Below are positions 1 through 8,403 of a DNA stretch of 64,000 nucleotides, in pieces; the stretch's first letter is position 1; each line of letters starts with the position of its first letter. A model generated the notes under the pieces. The model saw only the letters and a list, made by a program, of their open reading frames with translations. It was not told the origin of the DNA and ran no database searches. The DNA is from Bog-105 sp965277435 (lineage in GTDB: Bacteria > Acidobacteriota > Terriglobia > Bryobacterales > Bryobacteraceae). The stretch covers positions 5,394,001 through 5,458,000 of the forward strand of contig OZ255821.1 in NCBI GenBank assembly GCA_965277435.1. Reading direction: 5' to 3'. The position numbers and the translations under genes were made by a program.

Positions 1-464
1 GCCCAGATCACTCCGTCGCGATCCATCCCGAGCGCCAGCAGATTACCGTCTTCGGCAATGATTTCGAAGCGATTGCCGGCGAACTTGTATAAACCTGAAG
101 CAGTTGCAACCCAGAGCGCTCCCGTGCGGTCTTCGAGCAGACTCTGGATGTTGTTGCTTTTGAGCTCGGGCGTGTTGCGTGTATCGAAGACTTCGAAATG
201 AAACCCATCGAAGCGCACTAAGCCGCCCTCGGTAGCAAGCCAAAGGTAACCGTTGCGGCCCTGCAAGACGCTATGCACTGTGTTTTGCGGAAGCCCACTG
301 CCGGTTTGCCAGGTCTGGTAGGTAAATTGGTTAAGGGTGCGCGCTTTGGTAAGAGCGATGAGCGGCGCGCATGAAATTATCAGCAGGAAAACCAGATTAA
401 AGCGTAGAGCGCTGGGCAAGATTCGCTTTGCAGCATATAAGTTGCAGCTCAATCTCGCATCCAC
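1..464 (-). CDS. Two-component regulator propeller (reg_prop) sensor protein, N-terminal part
   Basis: Leftward gene cut by the window start; only the N-terminal part is visible. Reading from about 419 leftwards gives a hydrophobic signal segment (FNLVFLLIISCAPL), then the mark of two-component-regulator propeller proteins, TWQTGSGLPQNTVHSVLQ, followed by propeller blades with GYLWLATEGGLVRFDG and GALWVATASGLYKF. In this family the periplasmic beta-propeller is followed by a Y_Y_Y domain and usually a histidine kinase or other output module, which here lies outside the window. No ATG is in frame; GTG at 464 and TTG at 419 are the candidate starts and neither has a strong ribosome-binding site. 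Divergent from the AhpD-like gene at 538. Confidence 0.75.
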   Translation of the reverse strand, partial: MDARLSCNLYAAKRILPSALRFNLVFLLIISCAPLIALTKARTLNQFTYQTWQTGSGLPQNTVHSVLQGRNGYLWLATEGGLVRFDGFHFEVFDTRNTPELKSNNIQSLLEDRTGALWVATASGLYKFAGNRFEIIAEDGNLLALGMDRDGVIW

Positions 465-537
465 ACTTAGTTTGATTGTAAGTTCAACCACAGGGCGCAG
501 GACATACAGCCGGCCGGTTGATAGCCTTCTTACAACC

Positions 538-1143
538 ATGGACCGAATGTTTTTGAAAGATGTCGAAGCGCACCAGGGCGACGACAACTACACCCGCGCG
601 ATTGAAATGATGAAGCAGGCTGGACCGGAGTACCCCCAGATTCTCCACATGTTTTCGTTCAAGATCAAGGCCACCGCGCATCTCGAACGCTTCACGCAGG
701 AGATTATGCGAGAAGAGGCGCCGCTCTCGCCCGGGATACGCGAGTTGATCGCGGCGTATACGTCGCACTTGAATGCCTGTCCGTTTTGAACGAAGTCTCA
801 TGCCGCGGTCGCGGCGGAATTGCTGGGCAGCGCGGAACTGGTTGCTGGAGTTCTGGAAAACCCGGAGACGTCCGGGCTGGCAAACGCCGAAAAGAAGCTC
901 TTTCAGTTTGTGCAGAAGGTCAACGGCAACTCCGTGGCGATACAGCCCGAAGATATAGATGCGCTGCATGCGGTGGGCTACTCAGACGAGGCCGTGTATT
1001 ACGCGCTGACGGTCTGTTCATTGTTCAACTTTTACAACCGTTGGATCGATGCGAGCGGAGTCCATCCTATGAGCGATGAGGCGCACCGGAAAGGAGCGAA
1101 ACGCTCCGCCAAATTCGGCTACGCGCGGAGTTCCCAAGCTTAA
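538..1143 (+). CDS. AhpD-like peroxidase, probable selenoprotein (in-frame TGA read as Sec)
   Basis: Carboxymuconolactone decarboxylase/AhpD-type peroxidase-related protein of about 201 residues. One frame is interrupted only by TGA at 787-789; sequence on both sides belongs to the same family: before it LSPGIRELIAAYTSHLNACPF, after it TKSHAAVAAELLGSAELV, and a typical C-terminus (SLFNFYNRWIDASGVHPMS, FGYAR). The AhpD active site is CxxCxxxH; here it reads C81-P-F-U84-T-K-S-H88, so TGA stands exactly where the second redox Cys belongs. Stem 801-806/811-816 with a GGTC loop starts 17 nt after the TGA, as bacterial SECIS elements require. Known: AhpD-like selenoproteins exist in bacteria. Inferred: this is one. 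Start at 538 or 547 (both ATG, weak ribosome-binding sites). selA/B/C/D are not in the window. Confidence 0.82.
801..816 (+). promoter_or_regulatory. Candidate bacterial SECIS hairpin
   Basis: TGCCGC (801-806) pairs with GCGGCG (811-816): five Watson-Crick pairs plus an outer T-G wobble, with a four-base GGTC apical loop. The loop begins 17 nt after the TGA at 787-789. Bacterial SECIS elements need a small apical loop with a G in its first two positions, about 16-37 nt behind the UGA, where SelB binds. All three conditions hold. The hairpin lies in coding sequence. Confidence 0.75.
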
Positions 1144-1236
1144 GGCCTCTCGGAAAGCGGGATGTAGTGGAACTGAAAAAAAAGAGTGCCTTTCACCCTG
1201 GCTTGCCATCTCAATCTACGGGAGGGCGAGAGCGTC

Positions 1237-2769
1237 TTGGCGAGGCACGTTATCATTGTGGGGGCTGGTCCAGGCGGTCTAACGGCAGCGGCGCTATTAG
1301 CGAGCGCCGGCGTGCGTGTTACTGTCCTCGAACGACTTTCTCACCTCGGTGGTCGAACGTCTAATTTTGTTGCAAACGGCTTTCGCTTCGATCACGGACC
1401 GACCTTTTTTCACTACCCGCAAGTTCTTGACAGCATCCTGGGCAGCATCGGCTACAACTTGTGGCGCGAATTGCAGCTGGTACAACTCGATCCGCAATAC
1501 CGCCTGGTCTACGGATCGGGCGGCGAGATTCTGGCGACGCCCAATGTGAAACGGATGGAAGCGGCGGTAGCGGCGTTGAATGGACACGATGCAACCCAGC
1601 TCCGGCGCTTCCTGCAAGACAATCGAGTCAAGTTAGAGAAATTCAAACCGTTTCTCGAGACCTCCTTCGACAGCTGGCGTGACACCGTAAAGCCCGCCCT
1701 TCTGACCATGCTCCCGATTCTGAAGCCATGGCGGTCGCTCGATTCCGAGCTGAGCCGGTATTTTCACGATCCGCGCGTTCGCTTAGCTTTCTCGTTTCAG
1801 TCGAAGTATTTGGGCATGTCGCCGTTTGAGTGTCCGAGCTTGTTTACCATCCTGGCGTTTCTGGAATACGAGTACGGCGTGTATCATCCGATCGGCGGTT
1901 GCGGTTCCGTGACCACCGCCTTGGGCCGCATTTGCCAGCAGCTAGGCGTTGACATCCACTTGAATGAACCGGCGGAAGAAATCCTGCTGGAGGGCCGGAA
2001 AACCACGGGCATACGTACTAAAGCAGGCGAATACAAAGCAGATGCCGTGGTAGTGAATGCAGACTTTGCACGCGCCATGTCGCGTTTGGTGCCAAACGAG
2101 ATACGCAAACGTTGGAAAGATCACAAGCTGGACAAGAAGCATATGTCTTGCTCGGCGTTCATGCTGTACCTGGGCTTGCGCGGGACTTTTGACCGCGTCC
2201 CGCACCACACCATTTACGTCTCCAAGGACTATATGGGAAACATGGAGGACATCGGACATCGCCATGTGCTGTCTGACGATCCTTCGTATTACGTGCAGAA
2301 CGCTTGCGTAACAGATCCGGGCTTGGCGCCCCGGGGGAAGAGCACGCTCTACGTGCTGGTGCCGGTGACGCATCAGAGCAAGAAAGTCGATTGGGAGCAG
2401 GAAAAGCTGCGATACCGGGAGTTGATTCTCAACAAACTCACCGATATTGGCATTTCCGATATTCGTTCACGGATCGAATACGAACGCATCATCACGCCGG
2501 CTAACTGGGATGCAGATTTCGAACTGCACAAGGGTGCGGTGTTCGGACTAGCGCACAACTGGTCGCAGATGCTGCACTTGCGTCCGCGCAATCGTTTCGA
2601 CGAACTAGATGGTGTGTACCTGGTAGGCGGCAGCACCCATCCTGGCAGTGGCTTGCCGGTGATTTTCGAATCGGCGCGTATTAGTTCCCGCCTGCTTTTG
2701 AACGATATGGGCATGCCAGTGCCTTGGGACGGTCCGCAGGTAAAGGCTCTAGTGGCCGGTGTCGCATAA
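1237..2769 (+). CDS. CrtI/CrtN-family carotenoid desaturase or oxygenase (first paralogue)
   Basis: FAD-dependent amine-oxidase-fold protein of the phytoene/diapophytoene desaturase family, about 510 residues. The dinucleotide-binding motif VIIVGAGPGGLTAA is near the N-terminus, followed by LGGR and, at the C-terminus, the family signature YLVGGSTHPGSGLP. I prefer the TTG start at 1237 because GGAGGG (1221-1226) stands about 10 nt upstream; a longer form from 1186 has no such site. First gene of an operon with a second CrtI-like protein, acyltransferase and glycosyltransferase, an arrangement resembling staphyloxanthin-type C30 carotenoid loci. Whether it desaturates or oxidises the end group cannot be decided from sequence alone. 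Confidence 0.85.
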   Translation: MARHVIIVGAGPGGLTAAALLASAGVRVTVLERLSHLGGRTSNFVANGFRFDHGPTFFHYPQVLDSILGSIGYNLWRELQLVQLDPQYRLVYGSGGEILATPNVKRMEAAVAALNGHDATQLRRFLQDNRVKLEKFKPFLETSFDSWRDTVKPALLTMLPILKPWRSLDSELSRYFHDPRVRLAFSFQSKYLGMSPFECPSLFTILAFLEYEYGVYHPIGGCGSVTTALGRICQQLGVDIHLNEPAEEILLEGRKTTGIRTKAGEYKADAVVVNADFARAMSRLVPNEIRKRWKDHKLDKKHMSCSAFMLYLGLRGTFDRVPHHTIYVSKDYMGNMEDIGHRHVLSDDPSYYVQNACVTDPGLAPRGKSTLYVLVPVTHQSKKVDWEQEKLRYRELILNKLTDIGISDIRSRIEYERIITPANWDADFELHKGAVFGLAHNWSQMLHLRPRNRFDELDGVYLVGGSTHPGSGLPVIFESARISSRLLLNDMGMPVPWDGPQVKALVAGVA

Positions 2770-2785
2770 GGGAAGGACAGCAACG

Positions 2786-4324
2786 TTGCATTCGAGTCAG
2801 ACGGTTGGGGTAATTGGTTCGGGCTTAGGAGGTTTGAGCGCAGCCTGCGTGCTTGCCGCTCGTGGATACCAAGTCACAGTGTTTGAAAAGAACGACTGGA
2901 TCGGCGGAAAAGCTGCGGTTTTAAAACAGGATGGTTATCGGTTCGATATGGGTCCGACCATCCTGATTTATCCGTCAGTACTTCGGAAGGTCTTTTCGGA
3001 AGCAGGACGGAAGCTTTCCGATTACCTGGACCTGAGACCGCTCGAACCACAGTGGCGTTGCTTTTTTGAAGACAAGTCTCAGCTGGATTTGTACGGCGAT
3101 AAAGCGGCTATGCGAACCGAGTTGCAGAAGTATTCGCCGGAAACGGTAGCCGGCTACGAGCGTTTCGTATCAGCCTCCGAAGAACTGCACGGCATTTCGA
3201 ACCGTTTCTTCTTCTGGAAGTCTGTCGGGAGCATGCGCGATACTTTCCAGACCGGCTCGGCGCTCAACCTAACTCTCCTGCGTGATGTCAGCCGCATGAA
3301 GTTAGGGCAGACGGTGTCAGGCGCGATCCGGAAAGAGATTAAGGATTCGCGGGTGGCTCAGATGCTGGACCACATGGTTCAATATGTGGGTTCGTCGCCG
3401 GAGAGAACCCCTGCGATTTTGTGCGCAATCGCCCATATGCAGGGAAGCGAAGGTGTCTGGTATCCAATGGGCGGAACACGCGCGATTCCAGAGGCGTTGA
3501 AAAAGCTGGCCGGCGAGTTGGGTGTGAAATTCAGGCCTAATTCGCAAGTAACGCGCATCGCAACCGAGCGCGACCAGGTCACAGGAATCGAAACGTCGGA
3601 CGGCGAAACTTTTGGTGTCGGCGCGGTGGTGGCCAATTCGGATTCCGTGAGAACGTATCGCGAATTGCTGGGCGGTAAATTAGCACAGGAGTTTAATAAG
3701 CGCCGTTCCTACGAGCCGGCCTGTTCTGGCGTGGTGATGTACTTGGGCTTGAACCGCCGGTACGAGCAGCTGGAGCATCACAATTTTGTCTTCTCGCGAA
3801 GTTCCGAAGAGGAGTTTCACGCCATTTACGATAAGGGCGAAGTGGCGCCCGATCCCACCTGTTATTTGTGCGCACCGTCGCGAACGGAGTCGGCCGTAGC
3901 GCCGGACGGAGGCGAGGCACTTTACGTTCTGGTTCACACGCCCTACCTGCGGCCTGGTCAAAATTGGAAAGAGATGTACCCGCAGTACCGCAAAGTCATC
4001 TTCGACAAATTAAAACGAACGGCCGGCATCGAAGATCTGGAATCGGCCATTCAGACGGAGCGATTTCTGACTCCGCAGGATATTCATGAGCGTTACGGTG
4101 TGCTGAACGGCGCCATCTATGGCATCACCAGCCATGGACGCTTCCAAGGCGGGTTTAAGCCGGCCAATCATGATACAAGTGTGCGCGGACTTTACTTAGC
4201 GGGCGGTGCAGCTCATCCGGGTCCGGGGATGCCGATGGTTTTGATGTCGGGTTGGATTGCGGCTGATAAGCTCGATCAGGATCACGTGGTCGAACCAGTT
4301 CACGCACACGCCGCCGCGGTATGA
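2786..4324 (+). CDS. CrtI/CrtN/CrtP-family carotenoid oxidoreductase (second paralogue)
   Basis: Second CrtI-like flavoprotein, about 512 residues, with VGVIGSGLGGLSAA and IGGKAAV at the N-terminus and LYLAGGAAHPGPGMPMV at the C-terminus. The preferred start is TTG at 2786, behind GGAAGG at 2771-2776; GTG at 2759, overlapping the end of the preceding gene, is the alternative. Two CrtI paralogues side by side usually split the work: one introduces double bonds, the other oxidises a terminal methyl group (CrtP-like) so that the carboxyl or aldehyde can be glycosylated by the downstream transferase. The stop overlaps the next start (ATGA, 4321-4324), so the genes are translationally coupled. Confidence 0.85.
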   Translation: MHSSQTVGVIGSGLGGLSAACVLAARGYQVTVFEKNDWIGGKAAVLKQDGYRFDMGPTILIYPSVLRKVFSEAGRKLSDYLDLRPLEPQWRCFFEDKSQLDLYGDKAAMRTELQKYSPETVAGYERFVSASEELHGISNRFFFWKSVGSMRDTFQTGSALNLTLLRDVSRMKLGQTVSGAIRKEIKDSRVAQMLDHMVQYVGSSPERTPAILCAIAHMQGSEGVWYPMGGTRAIPEALKKLAGELGVKFRPNSQVTRIATERDQVTGIETSDGETFGVGAVVANSDSVRTYRELLGGKLAQEFNKRRSYEPACSGVVMYLGLNRRYEQLEHHNFVFSRSSEEEFHAIYDKGEVAPDPTCYLCAPSRTESAVAPDGGEALYVLVHTPYLRPGQNWKEMYPQYRKVIFDKLKRTAGIEDLESAIQTERFLTPQDIHERYGVLNGAIYGITSHGRFQGGFKPANHDTSVRGLYLAGGAAHPGPGMPMVLMSGWIAADKLDQDHVVEPVHAHAAAV

Positions 4325-5112
4325 CGGCGCGCAGGCCTACGTCGCCTCCGCCCATTGCACAAAGGCAATTGCGCCTGTTTCAGGCGTATCTCTCTTTTTA
4401 TTTCAAGCGAAACTTTCATACCTTGCTGGTGTTACAGCTGGCCGATCTGTCGGCGCTGGAACAATGGCCGTTGCTGGTTTGCATGAATCATCCCTCGTGG
4501 TGGGATCCGATTCTTGCGCTCTATGTGAGTGGCCATTTCTTTCCGAAACGCGCTCACTACGGGCCAATCGAGCAGGGCGGAGTTTCGAAATATAAGTTCT
4601 TTGAACGCCTCGGTTTCTTTCCAATAGATAAAAAAAGCCGTTCCGGGGCTGTTCGTTTTCTCGATATCGGTGAGTCTGTATTGAGTTCGCCAAAGTTTGC
4701 GTTGTGGGTGAATCCGCAGGGTTACTTCACCGATGTGCGTCAGCGGCCAGTGACGATCGAGCCTGGAGTGGGCCATCTGGCTCATAGAATCGGCAAATTT
4801 GCCATGCTGCCGGTCACGTTTGAATACACTTTCTGGAAGGAGCGATATCCGGAAGCGTTTGTTTGCCTTGGAACTCCTATGCTGGTCGAGAACGGGCGAG
4901 AGCGGAAGCCCTCAGAGTGGAATCAGCTTTTTTCAGGCGCGCTCGAAAGCACGCAGGATTGCCTTGCAGAGCGGGTTCAGCGCCAGGATGCCAGTTTATT
5001 CCAGCCGCTGCTGACAGGGGCCTCCGGGGTGGGTGGGATGTATGATCTTTGGCGAGCATTCAAATCGCGGCTCCAGGGAAAACCATGGCAGCCGGAACAC
5101 GGAAGTCGTTAA
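4321..5112 (+). CDS. PlsC-type 1-acyltransferase of the carotenoid operon
   Basis: 263-residue lysophospholipid-acyltransferase-fold protein. The catalytic HX4D motif is present as NHPSWWDP (H57, D62); the second block, often EGTR in PlsC, is replaced by NPQGY. In C30 carotenoid loci and in green bacterial CruC/CruD pairs, an acyltransferase esterifies the sugar of a glycosylated carotenoid. The position between two desaturase-like genes and a glycosyltransferase makes that the likely role, but the acyl acceptor is inferred from context only. Confidence 0.75.
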   Translation: MTARRPTSPPPIAQRQLRLFQAYLSFYFKRNFHTLLVLQLADLSALEQWPLLVCMNHPSWWDPILALYVSGHFFPKRAHYGPIEQGGVSKYKFFERLGFFPIDKKSRSGAVRFLDIGESVLSSPKFALWVNPQGYFTDVRQRPVTIEPGVGHLAHRIGKFAMLPVTFEYTFWKERYPEAFVCLGTPMLVENGRERKPSEWNQLFSGALESTQDCLAERVQRQDASLFQPLLTGASGVGGMYDLWRAFKSRLQGKPWQPEHGSR

Positions 5113-6242
5113 AAGTGTCCACACTCGATCTCGCCTGGTTCGTGTTAGTTCTTGCCGCAATTCCCGCCTTGCTCTTTCTTTGGAACCTCGCTCTTTATCG
5201 TTTGCCGCCCATGCCCGCTTCGCTCGCGCCAGTATCGATTTTGATCCCGGCACGCAACGAAGAGGCTTCCATCGAAGCGTGCGTATGGGCTGCGCTGGCG
5301 AGTGAACAGGTGGATCTTGAGGTGATTGTCTTAGACGATCACAGCGCCGATCACACCGCGCGAATCGTCAAACGTATGGCAAGAGCAGATAAGAGGCTGC
5401 ATCTTGCCACTGCTCCGCCGCTTCCAGCAGGTTGGTGCGGAAAACAATTCGCATGCTTTACCCTGGCGCAGCTCGCAAACAAAAGAACGTTTTGTTTCAT
5501 CGACGCCGACGTCAGGCTCGAACCGCTTGGCGTTGCAAGCATGATAGCGGCCCTGCGCCACCGCAAAGCTGGGCTGATCAGTGGATTCCCCAGGCAGGTT
5601 ACCGTAACACCGCTCGAACGATTGTTGCTCCCGCTCATGCATTTCCTTCTGCTGGGTTTCCTTCCGGTCATCGGGATGCGCAAGCACATTGCGCCCGCCT
5701 TCGGCGCAGGTTGCGGGCAGATATTCGTGGCCAACCGTGAAGCGTACATGAAATCCGGCGGCCACAGCGCAATCAGGAATTCGCGCCACGATGGCGTGAC
5801 TTTGCCACGGGCTTTTCGACGCGCCGGCATCATGACGGATTTGTGCGATGCCACGCCGGTAGCCAGTTGCCGCATGTATCAGAATGCATCCGAAGTGTTT
5901 TTTGGATTATTGAAGAATGCTACGGAAGGCTTAGCATCGCCAGGCAGGATCGTGCCCTTTTCGTTGGTTCTCCTGACAGGTCAGGTCTTACCGCTACTGC
6001 TTTGCATCTTTGCCTGGTGGGGCACGCACCCGACCGAATTGCGGCTAGTGGCCAGCCTCTCGCTTACCGCTTCCTATCTACCGAGGGTCATTGCGGCTCT
6101 TCGATTCCGTCAGCCTTTCGTTGCAAGCTTGTTCCATCCGCTGGCGATTCTGCTGCTCTTGGGCATCCAATGGTACGCGCTCGTTCGTTCGCTCTTTCAT
6201 GTGCCTGCTACCTGGAAGGGTCGGAGTTACTCGACAACCTAA
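5085..6242 (+). CDS. Membrane GT2 glycosyltransferase, carotenoid (CrtQ/HpnB-like)
   Basis: Family-2 glycosyltransferase of about 385 residues. An N-terminal membrane helix (WFVLVLAAIPALLFLWNLAL) is followed by SILIPARNEEASIEAC, the nucleotide-binding DDHSADH, the metal-binding FIDADV, and several C-terminal membrane helices ending in the PATWKGRSY tail seen in CrtQ/HpnB-like enzymes. ATG at 5085 has AGGGA in front; an in-frame ATG at 5049 and a GTG at 5115 are alternatives. It overlaps the acyltransferase end. By context it glycosylates an oxidised C30 carotenoid. Confidence 0.78.
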   Translation: MAAGTRKSLKVSTLDLAWFVLVLAAIPALLFLWNLALYRLPPMPASLAPVSILIPARNEEASIEACVWAALASEQVDLEVIVLDDHSADHTARIVKRMARADKRLHLATAPPLPAGWCGKQFACFTLAQLANKRTFCFIDADVRLEPLGVASMIAALRHRKAGLISGFPRQVTVTPLERLLLPLMHFLLLGFLPVIGMRKHIAPAFGAGCGQIFVANREAYMKSGGHSAIRNSRHDGVTLPRAFRRAGIMTDLCDATPVASCRMYQNASEVFFGLLKNATEGLASPGRIVPFSLVLLTGQVLPLLLCIFAWWGTHPTELRLVASLSLTASYLPRVIAALRFRQPFVASLFHPLAILLLLGIQWYALVRSLFHVPATWKGRSYSTT

Positions 6243-6245
6243 CCC

Positions 6246-6707
6246 ATGGCGCATGCGCTATCCATCGGTGACCTGGCTCCCGACTTTCATCTTGCAACTG
6301 CTGAAGGGGAAGTCGTGAACTTGTATGAATCGCTACGGCATTCTTCGGTAGTTCTGTTCTTCTATCTCAAATCGTTCACGCCTTTGTGCATGGCGGAGGC
6401 GTGCTCGTTTCGCGACAATGTGGACGAGTTCAAGAGCTTGCATGCAAAGGTTTTCGGAATAAGTCCAGACGGACCGACGGTTACGAAACGCTTCGCGGGT
6501 TATCACCGGCTTTCCTTTCCGCTCTTGTTAGATGTAGGCGGCGACGTGCGCAGACTCTTTGGCGTACCGAAGACGCTGGGATTCCTGCCAGGCCGGTCTA
6601 CTTATGTGATCGGGCAAGATCGAAAAGTTTTGAACGTGGTTCATGCGGATTTCCAGGGCGCGCGGCATGTAAGCGAGAGCCTGCGATCTCTTCGAGGGCC
6701 ACAATGA
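6246..6707 (+). CDS. PrxQ/BCP-type peroxiredoxin
   Basis: 153-residue thioredoxin-fold peroxiredoxin. The active site KSFTPLCMAEACSFRD has Thr45 and the peroxidatic Cys48, with Cys53 five residues later, the spacing of the resolving Cys in BCP/PrxQ enzymes. The glycine of the usual TPGC is Leu here. It starts 4 nt after the glycosyltransferase stop, so it is co-transcribed with the carotenoid genes; both functions protect against oxidants. The stop overlaps the next start (6704-6707). Confidence 0.88.
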   Translation: MAHALSIGDLAPDFHLATAEGEVVNLYESLRHSSVVLFFYLKSFTPLCMAEACSFRDNVDEFKSLHAKVFGISPDGPTVTKRFAGYHRLSFPLLLDVGGDVRRLFGVPKTLGFLPGRSTYVIGQDRKVLNVVHADFQGARHVSESLRSLRGPQ

Positions 6708-7324
6708 GGATTCTTTCGGGGCTGCTCCTCTTGGCTTCCATCGCTTTTGGGGCAGCGAGGGTGCTGCCGCCCGAGTTTAGACAAGCGCGACAGCTGTATT
6801 TTCAAGGTTCGGATGGCGACAAGAAGGCGTACGACGAGTCGGACAAACTCTTTTCGGAGTTGTATCAGCAGCACGGGAATGTGCCGCAGATCGAGGTCTA
6901 CTACGGCAGCTTGCGATTGCTAGAAGCCGAGCACACCTGGGCGCTCTGGAGAAAAAATTCGTTATCCAAAGAGGGAATTCAGTTGATGGACGCGGCGGTT
7001 GGGGCCGCTCCGGGGGACCTGGAAGTGCGTTTCGTGCGCGCCTCAACGACCTACCGACTGCCCGGCTTCTTTCATCGGAAGGAGCAGTCGCAAAAGGATT
7101 TCGAATACCTCGCAAAGCGCGCTGCCGAGTCTGCCCGAAATGGCGCGCTCGAACCGCGGTTAGCAGCGGCGAGCCTCTATTATCACGGCGAGTTTCTGAA
7201 GGATTCCGGCCAAACAACGGCCGCGGCTACCGCCTGGGAAAAAGCCATTGCCCTCGCTCCCCAAAGCCGTGCCGCGCGAGAGTCGCGCGCCGCATTAGAC
7301 AAGACTCCCAGTACCGGAAGCTAA
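6704..7324 (+). CDS. Secreted TPR-like protein
   Basis: 206 residues starting at ATG 6704, inside the peroxiredoxin stop (ATGA). A cleavable signal peptide is visible (LSGLLLLASIAFGAA). The mature part is alpha-helical with tetratricopeptide-like repeats, for example the block ending AWEKAIALAPQSRAARE. Similar TPR proteins occur at the ends of operons for envelope functions; the partner is unknown. It converges on recA, and the two coding regions overlap by 4 bp at 7321-7324. Confidence 0.7.
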   Translation: MRILSGLLLLASIAFGAARVLPPEFRQARQLYFQGSDGDKKAYDESDKLFSELYQQHGNVPQIEVYYGSLRLLEAEHTWALWRKNSLSKEGIQLMDAAVGAAPGDLEVRFVRASTTYRLPGFFHRKEQSQKDFEYLAKRAAESARNGALEPRLAAASLYYHGEFLKDSGQTTAAATAWEKAIALAPQSRAARESRAALDKTPSTGS

Positions 7325-8373
7325 GAGGCTTTACGGACTTCCTGTTTGGCCGGTTCAAAGCCGGTAATCGCTTTGGCGAGTTTGCTTAAGCCGAGTGATT
7401 CGCGGAGTTCGGATTCGATGGTGTCGCGCAGGTCTTTCCGATCGATGAGCGTCTGGCGGGCATTCTCACGGCCCTGTCCGATGCGTTCACCTTTGTAGCT
7501 ATACCAGGAGCCGCTCTTTTCGAGCACTTTTTGTTCCGCGCCCAGATCGAGCAGATCGCCTTCCTTGGAGATTCCAATCCCGTAGAGGATGTCGACTTCG
7601 GCTTCGCGGAACGGCGGAGCGATTTTATTCTTGACGATCTTAATCTTTGTACGATTTCCGACTACTGTGTCGCCGTCTTTAATCGCGGTCATGCGACGAA
7701 CTTCGGTGCGAACCGAGGCGAAAAATTTCAGAGCGCGGCCGCCGGTAGTCGTTTCGGGGTTACCAAACATGACACCAATTTTCTCGCGCACTTGGTTGAT
7801 GAAAATCAGGCAGGTATTTGCTTTAGACACAGAGGCGGTGAGCTTGCGCAGTGCCTGAGACATCATGCGGGCGTGCAAGCCCATGTGGTTATCGCCCATT
7901 TCGCCTTCGATTTCGGCTTTGGGCGTGAGCGCGGCTACTGAGTCGATGACGATCACATCGAAAGCTTGTGAATTCACTAGCGCTTGGGTAATCTCGAGAG
8001 CCTGTTCGCCGTAGTCGGGCTGCGAAATAATGAGATTTTCCGTGTCTACGCCGAGTTTGGCGGCGTAGGTTGGATCGAGCGCGTGTTCGGCATCGATAAA
8101 CGCCGCCGCACCACCGATTTTTTGCGCTTCGGCAATCACATGCAGCGCCAGCGTGGTTTTGCCGGAGGATTCAGGGCCAAAGATCTCAATTAGACGGCCG
8201 CGAGGAAAACCTCCCGCTCCGAGTGCGTTGTCGACCGCGACCGAACCGGTAGTGATCACCTCAACCGGCAGCGTGGCGCGCGAGCCCAGCATGAGCACCT
8301 GGCCCTTGCCAAACTGCTTGTCCATTTGTGCGAGGGTAGCGAGAATCTGTTGACGGCGTTGATCCATATGCAA
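7321..8373 (-). CDS. recA: Recombinase RecA
   Basis: 350 residues, the normal size for RecA. Walker A is GPESSGKT (about 66-73), the catalytic glutamate lies in DAEHALD (about 94-100), Walker B is VIVIDSVAAL, and the DNA-binding loop region (NQVREKIGVMFGNPETTTGGRALKF, in short NQVREKIG...GGRALKF) is intact. It forms the ATP-dependent filament for homologous recombination and LexA autocleavage. ATG at 8373 or at 8367 (MDQRRQQ) may be the start. I see no LexA box in the 30 bp to the neighbouring gene. Confidence 0.97.
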   Translation of the reverse strand: MHMDQRRQQILATLAQMDKQFGKGQVLMLGSRATLPVEVITTGSVAVDNALGAGGFPRGRLIEIFGPESSGKTTLALHVIAEAQKIGGAAAFIDAEHALDPTYAAKLGVDTENLIISQPDYGEQALEITQALVNSQAFDVIVIDSVAALTPKAEIEGEMGDNHMGLHARMMSQALRKLTASVSKANTCLIFINQVREKIGVMFGNPETTTGGRALKFFASVRTEVRRMTAIKDGDTVVGNRTKIKIVKNKIAPPFREAEVDILYGIGISKEGDLLDLGAEQKVLEKSGSWYSYKGERIGQGRENARQTLIDRKDLRDTIESELRESLGLSKLAKAITGFEPAKQEVRKAS

Positions 8374-8403
8374 CCAAGAAGTACCGCCAGCCGCCGGTTC
8401 CTC

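Noticed and set aside
337..789. A 150-codon frame ending at TGA 789, as a complete gene
   Set aside because: Its first 65 codons have no family character and lie over the start region of the propeller gene; the real protein starts at 538 or 547 and continues past the TGA.
787..789. TGA as a simple nonsense mutation making a pseudogene
   Set aside because: The stop is at the one position where Sec replaces Cys, the frame downstream is fully preserved, and a SECIS-like hairpin follows. Decay would not be so precise.
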